A stretch of 64,000 nucleotides of DNA from Vigna angularis (taxonomy: Eukaryota; Streptophyta; Magnoliopsida; Fabales; Fabaceae), in assembly GCF_016808095.1 (NCBI RefSeq), contig NC_068976.1, forward strand, positions 14,169,001 to 14,233,000, written 5' to 3'. The position numbers were made by a program, and so were the translations under genes. Position 1 is the first letter of the stretch. Each line of letters starts with the position of its first letter. The notes under the pieces are model-generated. The model saw only the letters and a list, made by a program, of their open reading frames with translations. It searched no databases and was not told the origin of the DNA. Positions 1-14,454 of this stretch are shown here, one piece after another.

Positions 1-30
1 ATCTTTATGTAACTTCCTATAATGGGTGAG

Positions 31-150
31 ATCATGTTAGACTCGTTTCAATCAAGATCATGTCAGCCTCGTTACAATCAAGATCATGTCAGCCTCGTTA
101 TAACTGAGATCCTGTCGGCCTCATTACATCTGATACCATGGTCTCGTTAC
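31..150 (+). repeat. 26-bp degenerate tandem repeat
   Basis: Units start at 31, 57, 83 and 109 with ATCATGTCAGCCTCGTTACA as the core, then decay into ATACCATGGTCTCGTTAC by about 150. The first three units differ at only a few positions. They sit directly before LTR-like sequence (150-370) and may be part of the same retroelement. Confidence 0.8.
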
Positions 151-400
151 CTTTCAACACAAACAAGATTAAGAGTTAAAACATATGAAAAATATTATTA
201 GGCAAGTTAATCATGGTAATTATCTTTACAAGCTAAGCCCAATCAAGTAAGAGTCCATAGACCTAATGTTTAGTATAAATATATTTGACTTAAGCATTGA
301 AGTGTCATTGCACACACAATCTCCTTTCAGTTTTAGTGAAAAACATCCAATGAGTACATCCAAACTAAACACGATAAGAGAAGAGTCGTCTAGAGAGAAA
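150..400 (+). mobile_element. LTR-like remnant
   Basis: Contains a promoter-like block (AGTATAAATATATTTGACTT near 271-290) after AGGCAAGTTAATCATGG, resembling the U3/R region of Ty3-type LTRs and similar in layout to 1600-1840 and 51290-51640. No clear termini or target duplication were found. Confidence 0.3.
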
Positions 401-1154
401 GAAAAGAAGTAAATGAACTTATAATTGTCTTTAAAATGATGCTTTCTTTTATGGTTCCAATATTTCTCAAAATAAAAAGATTAACTACCATCAAGATAAA
501 ATCAATAATTACAAAATATAAAAAATAACTTTTGATAATTGATTAGTGGATAGTTAAATAAATATATTAAAATTAATGAATAAATGTTAAAAAATAAAAT
601 AATATCATTGAGCCTTATAACACTTTTTAATCAAAGGATAACCACAAATAAAAAGAAATATATTTAAAAGTAGAGTACTTGTAAACAAGTCCACTCTTTA
701 ATATAAATAAACATGTGTGTTTTCTTCCTAAGGTTACAAACAACATGGTTAAAAGTTTTAGCCATCTATTACTTGCTTATGATGACATGAAACGTTTGTC
801 GTGAAAAAGTTTACAATTTTATTTAGAAAACTATTATAAGAAGGTTTAAAATTTTGTCCATACGAGAAGATTTAAAGTTTTTCTAGAAAATTTATATATT
901 GAATAATAATATTTTTATTGTGTATTCGTATATATACGTGTTGAAATGTCAAACTATTTAAATTTATTGTGTATCTTTATTTTTGTTTTAATTTGTAGGT
1001 GTGTTTTTTTTAAAATATTTTCCTATTGTTTTTTTTAACATCCATTTACTCTACTTAAGGGAGAATCTTATGCTTATTCTTATACACATAATATTGGTTT
1101 GATATTATAAAATCTTAAGTTCGATCTTTATAAGATATATTTTATGTAAGTACT

Positions 1155-1553
1155 TTGTGTTCACCTGCTTGCGCGTAAACTCGACGATCTTCTTGTTATA
1201 TGGGACGATTAAATTTTCTAATGTTTATCTTTTGAAAAGTCTTCCAATATAGTATGTTAACAGAGTATCATTGGTCAACAAGCACCTTGCTCACGTTATA
1301 GCGAGCTATCTCAATGGTTATTATCATCGGGTCGTCTTGGTCGGGATCGGGAGCATAGAAATCCTCATCTGAGAAGGTGATCAATGACATCGATCTCAGC
1401 TTCTTGTCCACGAGGTGAATGGTCTTTAAGCCTCTGAGGTGTTCTTTGCACGCGAATGAGAATAATCTTTCGTCTGCAAACCCTTCAGAGATTGTATCTA
1501 TATGACCGCGTAACGGGCAATCTTGGCTACGACTACGGCTTCGGCTTCGACGC
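1155..1553 (-). pseudogene. Broken Ty3/gypsy gag-protease fragment
   Basis: On the minus strand, reading down from 1553, the frame gives an Arg/Ser-rich linker, then RGHIDTISEGFAD, LRSMSLITFSDEDF, APDPDQDDPM and VSKVLVDQ, which is the gag-to-protease junction of plant Tat-lineage gypsy elements (GGxAGG, ITFxDEDF, PHxDPMVI blocks). It continues past an in-frame TGA at 1268-1270 into VNILYWKTF and degrades. The Gly of the active-site region is replaced by the stop. No LTRs frame it clearly and no reverse transcriptase follows. Locally GC-richer than its surroundings. A relic of an endogenous plant retrotransposon. Confidence 0.8.
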
Positions 1554-1599
1554 CTATTATCATATTGACGCCCATCTCGCCTAGGGTTGTGACGTCAAG

Positions 1600-1840
1600 C
1601 AACAAAACGACCGGTCATAATATAAACAAGATTAGTTGTAAAAAATAATTAGGTTAACCCAAATTCAAGTTACGGGTACATGGGTCGTAATTAGGCAAGC
1701 CTTAATCAGAAACGTGTCATGAAAGTCTATAAATACAAATTCAATATTAAGGTAATTGGTTACTTTTACTACACATTTATTGACAAGTCATTCAGATAAA
1801 TACTGACTTGAGAATCGAAAAGACCGAACCTAATAGCACT
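1600..1840 (+). mobile_element. LTR-like remnant beside the gypsy fragment
   Basis: Carries GACCGGTCATAATATAAAC, then CTATAAATAC near 1728-1737 as a TATA-like promoter, followed by GACAAGTCATTCAGATAAAT and ACTTGAG, a layout typical of Tat-type LTRs. It lies next to the oppositely oriented gag-protease relic. Termini not resolved. Confidence 0.35.
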
Positions 1841-4800
1841 AAATTGTGACCTAAGCTAAAAGTAAAAAAATAATTTATGTAAGAAGATTTAATCTCAATC
1901 CCACGTACCAAAATACTAATGTTTTCTACATGATTTCAACTAGAATTTTTCTGAACTTGGTTTCGACCAACATTTCTTCGATTCAGTAGCAACAATTATA
2001 TTTAACTCAATCTCTTCCAAAATACGTTTAAATTTGTTTCAATAAACTTATATTTAACTTAATTTTCATCCTAATCTTTAATATAGTATTGAATCAAAAT
2101 ATTTCCACTCCAATCTCGGTTGAAGAATTTCAACTAAAATTTTAGGAAAAATATCTTTAACTTAAATTTGACTTAATCTAATTTTAAATATTTTCAAATC
2201 GATCTCGTCATAACATTAAAAGAATTTATCAAATTATTAAATTTAGTATCTATAAGCCAATTCCAACCCACATGATTTTTAACTCTTCACCTTGAAGACT
2301 TATTTTAAGCATTAAGTAAGCGGATTAAAACTAAATCTAAGCCATTTTAAAGACTACTATTTAATGCTGTATGCAACAGGTCAATATTCTTAACGTTTAA
2401 CCTAATATTCTTATTTACATTAAATAACAAACTTATGGAGCTTATTAGTTTGTGGGAAATTTATTTTCTCAGTTACATTTCACTATTTTTTAAAATATTT
2501 TTATCAATCCTTTTAAGATTCTACAAAAAGTATTGAAAGGTGTTTATATTATTTTTTTTCTTCTAATTTCTAATGATTGTTTGCACAAGGTGGTGATGAA
2601 GATGAGGGTCAACGCCATCTGTAACTCCAAACTTAATTATAAAGATGACAAGTGGAAAACATGCAACGAGATGAACTACTAATCAAGATAGAATCGAACC
2701 GAAATTTCCTAAATCATCAATTCAATCATGGAATCATTTATAAATGTTTTTTTTTTGCATCAATCACATTGGATATTGATGAAAAATGGAACATTTTCTT
2801 AGCTCAGATTCTTGCTTTTGGCTGCTTCTGCTATTGTCAACATAGTCTCTTCCATTATTATTACGGTCATCACTAATGGAAAGGTGATTCCTTCCCATTT
2901 ATCTTTCTTTTTCTATTTAATGGCTTTGAGTGCATAATGTATAAGTGAACAAGGTTTGAAGTGGCGTGCATTATAATATTTCTAGACATTATAAGAAGCT
3001 TTGCAAAACTATCAATACAAAAAGAGTTGTAATCTTTGAGGCTCATCAATTACATGCAAAGTATATAAAAATTTTGTAGAGTATAGGAGATGCATTAATC
3101 ATTGAATTTAAATTGTCATCTAATCTACTTTTTAATAATTAATTGTTGGTCATTGTGTTTTGACTCAATTCTATAAATTTCTAACACAATCTGGTGATTG
3201 AAGATCTTCTAAACTAATTGATTTTTCACACTTGTTGTCATCACTCTGATATGATGTAATCTCAATTTTTTATGAAAAGGGCTACAACAAATATTTAAAT
3301 AAAGGGTTTTTTTTTATATATGATATTATAACACAATCAACTCGTGTTCATTTGAAAGGAAAGAATATGATAAAATAATGATGGAGATAATGATCAGGTC
3401 ACGGTTTGTGCTAAGAATGATGAGCACAGCAATTTTAAATTTATGTGAATAGCTTATATATATATAATTTATGGATTTAGAGAAGTGATATTTGCATGCA
3501 AAAGAAGAGATCTTTCATCAAACAGCACTGTATCTATTTTCAGCAATTAGGTCTGGTTTGGGAAATAAAAAGTGAACGAAAATAAGAGAAATAATTAAGA
3601 GATAAAAGTAAGAGTATTTAATTCAAGAGGAAAGTGCAAAAATAAGAAATAAAATAAAAATAACTAAAGAATTATATTCTTTTATTTTTTTGTCTCTCGT
3701 TTGTTTTTACTAAACACTCCCATAATTTCATTTTCACCTATTTCTTTCTTCCTTATCCTATTTTTCCTGTATCAAAGATTAATTTTAGAAATACTAAAAT
3801 GGACTGAACCAATTTAACTAATTATTTTAATGTCAATTGAATAGTCAAACTTAAACGCATTATATTCGAAATATAGTAATTTACTTTTGAAAAAAAAAAT
3901 CATCCTTATATAAATTTTATATAGTGTTTTGTACAAAACCATCCCGTATGGAAGATATCATCTTGAACTTGATTAAATTATAAGGTTAAAGATCTAAATA
4001 AAGCATTATTTATGTATTTAATATTATATCTAATGAAGGTTCTATTAAGAAAAAGGTCCATTTAATAGGTATAAAAAAGAACACTATTTATCAAATAAGA
4101 CGATTTACTAATTTATTGTTACAGTTACTATATTTGATAATTATTGATTTGAGCGTAAAGTATTTTTCTAAGAACTACTCGTATCTCAATAAAATATAAA
4201 ATGAATTATATTATTAAAGAACACGTCTTAAACTGGAAGGTTAAGAAGAATCTTATAAATTGGTAAGATCATATAAGTTGCGATTGCTATACTTTCCATT
4301 TTTGTGTGTTTTGAATGTGATTTAAAAAAAATAATTTATTGGTTTATAAAAAAAAAATACCTTCACTGTTATTTTTTCTGGAATCTACTGTTTTGATATT
4401 TATGCGAATTTTTTCTCTTTCCCTCAAATCGACTTGCTTATCTCTTTAAAATGACATCTTATGTCTTTTCCAAGTTTTAGTCAATAGATAGTGGTAGTTA
4501 CTGTTCTGACAATAAATTAATACAGAAAATAACACCTTTTATTGACTAATAAGTTGTTTAGAAGCCTAATTAATTCACCTTTTTATTTGCACTGTTTGAC
4601 AGCAAAGCAGAATAATAATTAATTTACCTAATAAAGCAAGCAAATTCTTTTCATTTAAAAACTTTCCTTTTTCTTTAAGGCAATAATTACATTTAATTAT
4701 TTTGCAGCTGGAGTTCATTAATATTGATGACTATTACCATATGCTAATTATTTATATTGGAACCCAACAACGATAGTGGATGATATTGTTCGACATCATA

Positions 4801-6203
4801 GTGTTCGAACGTTGTGATGTTCAATTTGTGAATAAAAAGTTAAACATTATCCCCTCGGATTCTTACTATAAAAGTTGATTGGTTGGGTTAACAAGTAGTT
4901 AAAGATAATATTGAGCATTTCATCTGTAAAATTCTTCAGTTTTGTCTTTCTTACGCAACAAAGTTGTTTGGTATTTTGACTTATTAAATGAGCAAAAGCT
5001 AGCTAAACACATTTGATTTGATTTAATGGCAGACATGGGACCTCCATGGATAGTTTCTTGTTTAGCATATAATTTCAACAAAACTATTAGGATTTACTAT
5101 AATTGATAGTGGCAGGCACATAAGAGAGGTGCTTCATTCCCTACCAAACAAAACTTCATAATCAAATTCAAAAGGGTATAAGAAAAACACAACTCTAACA
5201 CTATTTTTTTATTGCTATTATTATTCTTAGTATTCTTTTTTAATCGTTATATACGACAACATGTGTTACGCCATTCATTTTTATAAAGTATTTCTAATGC
5301 GTGTATGCAATAAAATAACTGATTAAGAATATAAAAAAATTCAAGATCGGGGTATTTTATTTTTTTCATTTTCAAATAACACGTTTAGATTATGACCTTA
5401 GTGTTAATGGATAAATGCTACATCGATTTTATAAAGGTTTTAAAATTAGTTGCAACATATTTTATTCATGTAGCTATTTGATTTCCAGAAAAAGGTAGAA
5501 AAAATACCTTCTAAATCAATTGTGATAATAATTAGTGTGAAAGAGATTTTTTTTTTCAAATGTCTGTTTTCAAGAAAAGCAAACTTGTAAAGAAGAAAAA
5601 TCATAGGAGAAATGCAATGCATGTTATAGTTTATGAGAATAAATATGCAATGTATATACACTAAAAAAGTATAAAACTAGTTTTCAAATACTAATGTTGA
5701 CTAAATTAAAACATTATTAGTAATTTAGTTTACTCGTAAAATATTATTGTTATTATTATTATTTTTTTAAAGAAGTTAACAAGTGTAAAACTAATATTCG
5801 CTTAATGTTTGATATTAAAAGACGTGGTTAAACTAACTTTTATGTAACGTAAAAGGTTCATTTTAAACAAAACGTAAAATTTATTTTTAATTTTTTTTAA
5901 ATTAAATATTTCTATTATTGTCGGATTGGTTAGATAATATTAACTAAAATAAATAATAAATTGACATTAATCTATATAGGTTTTGCTGTAACCTCTTAAA
6001 GTGTACCAAATTTTAATTGATAAAAAAATCTTAATTCATACAAAAAAAATATACAATATTTTAATAATTTTTATTTTTAATTTAAAATTAAAAAAAATCA
6101 AAAATTATTCAAATACCCTTAACCTTAAAATTTAGAATCCATGAAAATATTTTTATTAACTAAAATTTGATACACTTTAAGAAGTTACATAAGTTAACAA
6201 ACT

Positions 6204-6205
<2 letters not shown>
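1841..6205. other. AT-rich intergenic DNA, no gene seen
   Basis: No frame longer than 74 codons and none with family features. The stretch 3547-3770 (GGTCTGGTTTGGGAAATAAAA ... TTTTTACTAAACACTCCC) resembles the ends of hAT-like miniature elements but lacks a convincing terminal inverted repeat. The rest shows no recognisable structure. Confidence 0.6.

Positions 6206-6293
<88 letters not shown>
6206..6293. repeat. (AT)n microsatellite
   Basis: About 44 perfect AT units. Confidence 0.95.
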
Positions 6294-7527
<1,234 letters not shown>

Positions 7528-7789
7528 CTGTATATAAAAAAGATACAAGTTTTTTGTGTATTTTCTTTTTAAATTTTATTTTCTTAATTATTGTTTTCTA
7601 ATTTAAATTATATTTTTTTATTTCAACAATGAAATTTCTTTTATTTACACCTATATCTATCACTATATATTTATAATTATATATTTTTTATTTTTTAAAT
7701 TTTATTCTTTTAATTACTACTTTTAAAATTTAAATATTTTATAAATATTTAAAAAATACATACATAAATGTAATAATATCTATATTTGT

Positions 7790-9590
7790 AAGATTTTAGA
7801 AAATCAAGAATTAGTGTTGATAAGTGCTTTATAATAATAAAACTGAATATTTTAAAGTTAAATAATTCATTAACATAATTAGAAATTATTAAACTCGTCT
7901 CATTATAAAAAACACTTATCATAACTCTATAAACTTTTCTTTTAGTTTCTTTACTTTCTCTCTAAAATTTGAAATGCCTGAATTATTCATTTGACGATCA
8001 GGAGGTGTATGAGTAATCATGGTAGAAAATCCTTATTTTTTATCCGATCACTTTTTCTTATAAAGCAAGTCTCTCCTGACCTCCTTGAGCTCGAAGTAAG
8101 AGTAGTGAGTTGTGTAAAACAGTGATAGTTTATTTAAGGTAAGGGAAACTAATTTTATGATTTGAATATGTAATTTCAAGTATGCTTGTTGAGTTTTTGT
8201 AATGATAATATGAATTAGTTGTGTTAAAGATGAATGACTTAGTGAAAATGTTGTCTTGATCGAGTGAAATTGTTTGTATGATGTTTGATGTCTTGTATAA
8301 GTAGTGATTTGATTGAAATAATCTTGTTAATAATGTTTTAGTGAAATTATGGTGTTATATTTGGTTGGATTGTTGAATGAAATTGAAATTGTAGGATTTT
8401 AGGTCATTCTTGGTCAAAAGAGTGGTGTTGGTAGTTGAATTTTGGAAGAAATGGTAAAATGGAAGAAATGAGAATTTGGGATCTTTGGTAGTGTCATTTA
8501 GGATTAGTTTGGATGATGAATTAACATATAGATGGTTTAGATTTGCATAGTAGATGTTAGGTTGTGTTTTTCATTGACTTTTAAAGTGTATTTTAAGATT
8601 TTGAGTAGTGAGTTTTAGAAGTAGAAGGTTTTAGGAAATATGGAGAGTTTAGGGTATGCTTTTGAGTTAAATTGGACTTTTTCATACCCCTAAGTTGCTT
8701 GGTCAAGAGTGAAAATTGGTATATTTGAGTTTTGGTCTATAAAGTAAGCTTTGAGTTGATTTTAAGTGGAAATTTCATAGCAAAAAGAGTCAATATTGGT
8801 TTAGACTTAAGTATATATGTATAGGTTGGTTATAGCTTTGATTATCATTTATAAGAGTTAGAAGTTGATAGAAATGCATGGGAGAGGACATGAAAGATTA
8901 AAGTGGTGTTCTTAGTAGTTTTGGAGGGTTGTTGGTTTATGTAGAGGGGATGGGCGGACAATCTGCTTGCTAGGCGAGTAAATAAGGATTTTGGCAGTGA
9001 GTTTCATGGGTGGGCATTCTCCCTCACTAGTATGTGGGAGTTCTCTTTTTTCGCACTTGCTAGGCGAGTGAATTGGTTCGTTGGGCTATTTTGTAGGGTG
9101 TTTAGGTGATGGTTGTAGGGGATAAGCGAGCCAGCTTGTTGGGGTGCGGACTTCTCGTTGAACGAGTAAGCCTGTGTTTTATTGCTAATTTTTATTGAAT
9201 TCTCTACTATGTTTAATAGTGAATGGTATAATGATGTATCTTATATTTTGTGGTATGAGTGAAAGGTGTGATGGCATGAGAATGATGGTTATAAGGGGTT
9301 CAAGGAGAATTCCTTTGAAATGGTTACGTGTGTAAGTGTATGTATTGATATAAGAAGCTAATAATTAGATGTTACGCTCTCAATAATCACCAGTCTCCAA
9401 GAGAGAATGATGATTATGTGGTGGAGAATAACAAGAAGTTCCTAGTCTATTGGTTATTTATTAGTCATAGATACCTGAAAGGATTAACTTTGGAGTGTGA
9501 AGATTTGTTGATGAGAATGTTGTTGTTGTTATACCACCTCAAAGATAAGACCTCTATAGTTCGATATTATTAAACAAATTCAATGATTAT
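7790..9590 (+). mobile_element. LTR-like retroelement remnant, copy A
   Basis: Shares ordered blocks with the minus strand of 27270-29010 (copy B): TTAGTGTTGATA-like start, AAAGTTAAATAATT, TTAAACTCGTCTCATTAT, GATCAGGAGGTG, and GGTAAGGGAAACTA, with matching spacing over at least 350 bp. The inner part is GT-rich and holds two copies of CTTGCTAGGCGAGT (about 8967 and 9058), a motif style seen in legume LTRs. No coding frame survives. Exact ends are not resolved. Confidence 0.5.
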
Positions 9591-10144
9591 AAGCTAAGTT
9601 TATATGGTTGTCTAAATTTTTTAAAAAACTTGTCAAGAATGCTTTTGAATTGTTATATACATCACAATTTTAACTACATATTAATAAAAGATTAATTACA
9701 TAAAAATATTAATTTATTTTCTTTAATAAACATAGATAACAATTACCAATGATCAAATACACTCAACCGTTAACGAAATTTAATTAAAATTACCAATACT
9801 AAAAGTTTTACACTAAAACTATACATTGTACTAAAAAGTAAAATATATCAATACTTATGTTAAATTAACTATTTATCCTAAATATTTTCATCAAATAAAT
9901 TATCTATGGATACACAACTTAACAAGACCTAATACTAACTACATTTTTCAAATAATCAATATTTTAAAATTGAAAACCAAAGTTAAACTTTTTTACAACT
10001 TTAAAATTAGTTTATTATAAGTTAAAAATTTATTTTAAATATTAATAATAAAGATTTTTATAAACTAATTTTAATTTACAAAAAAATTATTTTATTATTT
10101 GTTCAAGTGTTTATAACCTTTTTAAACATCCACTTATATATTTG

Positions 10145-10145
<1 letters not shown>

Positions 10146-10193
<48 letters not shown>
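10146..10193. repeat. (AT)n microsatellite
   Basis: About 24 perfect AT units. Confidence 0.95.
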
Positions 10194-10196
<3 letters not shown>

Positions 10197-12241
10197 TAAT
10201 AATAAAGATGTGAAAGTATTAAAAGGCATTGATGATGTGAAGTAAAATTAAGTGTAATAGTTATTTGACTTAAAAGGGCTCATGTAGCCTCTTTTTTTCA
10301 AAAGCTTATGGAGGGGAAAAACTAAACGTCAAAACATTACATTGTGAGTGACATGACATTAACAGCTCAGACACACTGATACAGAAGGCGATGTGATAGA
10401 CCAAAAGCCAATATCATAATTATCAAACATTTCTAGGAATTAATTAATTATTTGTTTACTGCTCATTTGGTTTTGGATGGAATAAATTTTCCTTTTGCCA
10501 TGTTTGGAAATAACCAAGGGAAATTAAGCGAGAAGTAGCAGGAGGGAAAAAAAGGTAGTTGAAAATATAAATAAAAATACAAGTGTTTAATCAAATAAAA
10601 ATAAAAATATATTATTTTTTTATAAATAATAAAAATATATAACGATTTCATGCTTATGTAAGTGTAACTCTGATGTTTTTACATAAGGATGAGGCGAGTT
10701 TTATTATTATTGTTATTAGCATTCTTTATATTTTGTGGAATTTATACTGTAAATATTATGAAACTTTACGAAATTCCTTAATATTTTTTTTAATTCTAAA
10801 AAATAATAAAGAAAAAAGTTACAAATATAAAATTTTGACTTTTTAAACTTAAAAAAAAATATTTACAAAAGAAACAGTTTTAAAAATAATCACTTATTTA
10901 ATAAATAGATAAAGTTTATTTATAAAAATACAAAATTAATTTCCTTTAAGTATACAGATTATTCAAATATATAATAAAAAAAGTAAATCTACTTGTAGTT
11001 AAAAGATAAACACAAATAAATTGAGCCATTACCTTCTGTTTTTTTGTTGTCTTTTGTTTCATCCTAAGTAAAGGTAGGAGTAGAATTATTTTCTCATTTT
11101 CAGTTTCTCTTATGTTTGTTTTACTGCAAAAGAAAAAAGGACAGCTTTGTAAAACGTGTTACATAACTTAAAAACGTCTTCTTCTCAATGATGGAGACAA
11201 GGTAAGACTAAAAAATGTTGTACTTACATTCTTGAAGCAATGTTTGAATTAGGCTGACCAGATAAAAATCCAATGACCCAATTTGAACAAGTTCAAAGCA
11301 AATTTACAGACATCATTGAGTCTGGACAAAAAAAAGGTTAAAAATAAATGATAATGATCAAGTTTAAATAATAAATTATAATTTTACGAGTATTTAATAT
11401 AATATAAAAATAAAATTTTAATATTTATAAATTTATATAAATATTTATAATTTATAATTTTTTTAGTGACTTGTTTTATTAAAATTTAATAGTACATTAT
11501 ACAAAATTTGTAAAAACTTAAAAAAAATATACATTAATAGATATTTTAAAATAATAAAATTAATTATTTTAATATAAAAATATTCAATAATATAAATATA
11601 AGTTTATAAATACGTCTTATTATTTAAAATATTGACTATCTCTTTAAAATTTATTCTCTGAAAATTCTTTCTCCCATTCTCTGAGTCATTTTTTTTTACG
11701 ATTGAAAACACTTAGGTGATCACAATAATGAGCTCTTCACCCTTTATCTAATTAATTTTTCTTATTGAAAAGAAAAGACAAATTTGAAGTTGATTTAAAG
11801 TAGTAAAATTTCGTATCATTATCTTTACTATATAGGTTTTGACATGAATTATGTTAAAATAACATTTTTTAGAGTTAATCATCACATTTGTTTGTTTTAG
11901 AATTTGAAGATTTTGTATTAATTTTGTCTTTAAAAACATATAAATATTAAAAAAAAAATAAATACATTTATTTTATTTTAGGTTTCAATTCTTAAACTAT
12001 ATGAAATATATGAAAAACAAGTCTCTCAATTAATTACTAAAAAAAGATTTTGTTTTTATATATAACTCTAATATTTCAACTTCAAATCTAACGAGATAAC
12101 TAAACTCAATATTGTATTATCCTCTTTAGAACTTAAAAGTTTTTCATAGTTTTATCTTTAAAATATGTATAGAAACTAAAAAAAATTAAATTATCCCTAA
12201 TTTTAATTTTGAAATAATATAAAACTATTATGTATACTCAA

Positions 12242-12245
<4 letters not shown>

Positions 12246-12294
<49 letters not shown>
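12246..12294. repeat. (AT)n microsatellite
   Basis: About 24 perfect AT units. Confidence 0.95.
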
Positions 12295-12300
<6 letters not shown>

Positions 12301-14454
12301 TCTTAATTCTTCTATGAGCAACTATTATTTTGTTTTGAGAAAAAAAAAGTAAAAAGAATATAAATAGTAAATAAAGTTTAATATATAGTTGTTTCGTAAA
12401 GTAAGAAAATTCATACCAATAACTTTTTATTTGAAGTAATTTGATAAAATTAATTAAAAATAGATATAAGTAAAAAACAATAATATATTTTTTTACCGTT
12501 TTCTACAATTACGTTTCTCTTCTTTTTCACTCCTACGAAACATAGTTTTATTTCCATCTTCACACCTCCTCCAATTTTAAAACCAAAAAATTTAGTCGTG
12601 CATGATAATTTAAGAATTAATTAAAGTTCAAATTTCAAAGTTAAAAATAATTTTATTTAAATATAAACTACAGCTTTTGTTCAGATAATTATCTTATAGT
12701 GGCCAAGATATTTTTTTATTAATGTGTATTCCTTCATGTCGATCACTGACAGGCCTTTTTTTAGTACGTTATCACATCCACATCTTTTCAATGTTCTTTA
12801 GGAAAGAACAAGGCGATTACTGCTCATGATTTAAAAGGATAAGTTAACTGAAAAACTATTAAAATAAATTAGAATACATTACAGTAATCATTTCTAAAAT
12901 TTCGTGAATTTAAATAGATATGAAACACTGTAGGCTATTTAATAAAAAAAAAATAAACATAACTTAGTAATTTAAAATAGAATAAGATGGAGTAAATATT
13001 TATAATCTTATTTTTGTTTAAAAAATGAGAATGATCTACATCTATATCCATATTCAGATAATGCAAATATTTTTCTGTCAAAATTATGATAGATTTTAAC
13101 AATATTTATAAATACAAATTTGTCCAGCTCTTGTATTTAAATCTTTAAATATAAGAATATTATTTTCAATGTACATTCGATTAGTATATTTTATCCAACA
13201 TTGTACCACCACTTGTACGATTTTAAAGGATTTAATAATTGGCGTTTTAGAAAAAGGAGTAGTTTGTTTAATCAAACAAACATGTACTTCGAAGTGATTT
13301 TTTTATAAGAATCTTATTCTTAAAAATGATCTTAACGTGGTATTAAATAATAGAGTCAAACAACATCTATGAAGATTAATATTTAGAAAATTATGAAATC
13401 GTGTTGTATAAATATTCACTATTAAGAGTGACAAAACAAACTGAAATGACATCTTCATTCATATATTTAAATAATTACTTTTTGTAGAGGAGGTTACATT
13501 TGTCAATATAGTGTTAAATTCCAATGAAGTGCTATAGTATTTTGTAATTTTTGTTGTTTTTCGTATCTAGATTTTATTATAAATATTTTAAACAATATGT
13601 TTGCATACTTGTTTCTTCAAAAATATGTTATACATTTTTATTTTCTTTTTATTATTAGTTTAATGGATTGAATAGTAATCACACACTACATTAAAAAAAA
13701 AAGTCATTAAATAACAATTAAATTTAAAACGAAAAAATAATTAATTATTATATTTACTAAATTAGAAACTATTTTATAAACAAAAAGTTACTGGTATGAA
13801 AAATAATATTTATTATTAATAAATAATTATAATTAATTTATAAAATAGAGTCTAAATTAGTTTCTTACTAACATAAAATACTAAACATTTAACTACTTAT
13901 TAGTTCTGAATTAGTTTTTAGTTGAAAAATACTTACTATATTCGTGCAGAATAAGATATTGATTATATTCATGATAATACATGAAAGAAATATTTTTTAA
14001 CAATTTTTTTATAACCGTCTATATGATAACTTGTGATTGGTCTATTTTAAATATATAGACAAGTAAAACAGTGACACAAAATTCATTATTAAAAAATTAT
14101 TAAAAAAAGTTATTAATCTAACGTAGTCCAATACATAAATTCAAATAAAAAGTTTGAAGTATTAATAATAACTCTTTAAATATATTAGCAGATTGAGTTA
14201 GACCCATAATAGTATAACATTTGTTTTTATTTTATATTGCTTTTCTCGTAAAACATGATAGTACATGTTTGACCAATATTACTATTTACAAAGATCAACT
14301 TTTATCCTTATTTTATATTTAGGTTTTAGAACAAAACAAAATGTATATTAAAATAAGTAGTGTAATAATTAACGGTATGATAAAGATAACATATAAAAAA
14401 TTATTATCGTTGCTTCTTTATTCAATTTTCAATTATTTTTTCCTTATTGACACT

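Larger units (their letters stand above)
9591..14454. other. AT-rich intergenic DNA, no gene seen
   Basis: Apart from two (AT)n arrays (10146-10193 and 12246-12294) I see no coding frame, terminal repeats or known family. The stretch 10455-10570 (TGTTTGGAAATAACCAAGGG) has a composition like miniature element ends but no partner end was found. Confidence 0.6.

Noticed and set aside
3547..3770. Possible hAT-like MITE (GGTCTGGTTTGGG ... CTAAACACTCCC)
   Set aside because: Composition is suggestive but no paired terminal inverted repeat or 8-bp duplication could be matched.
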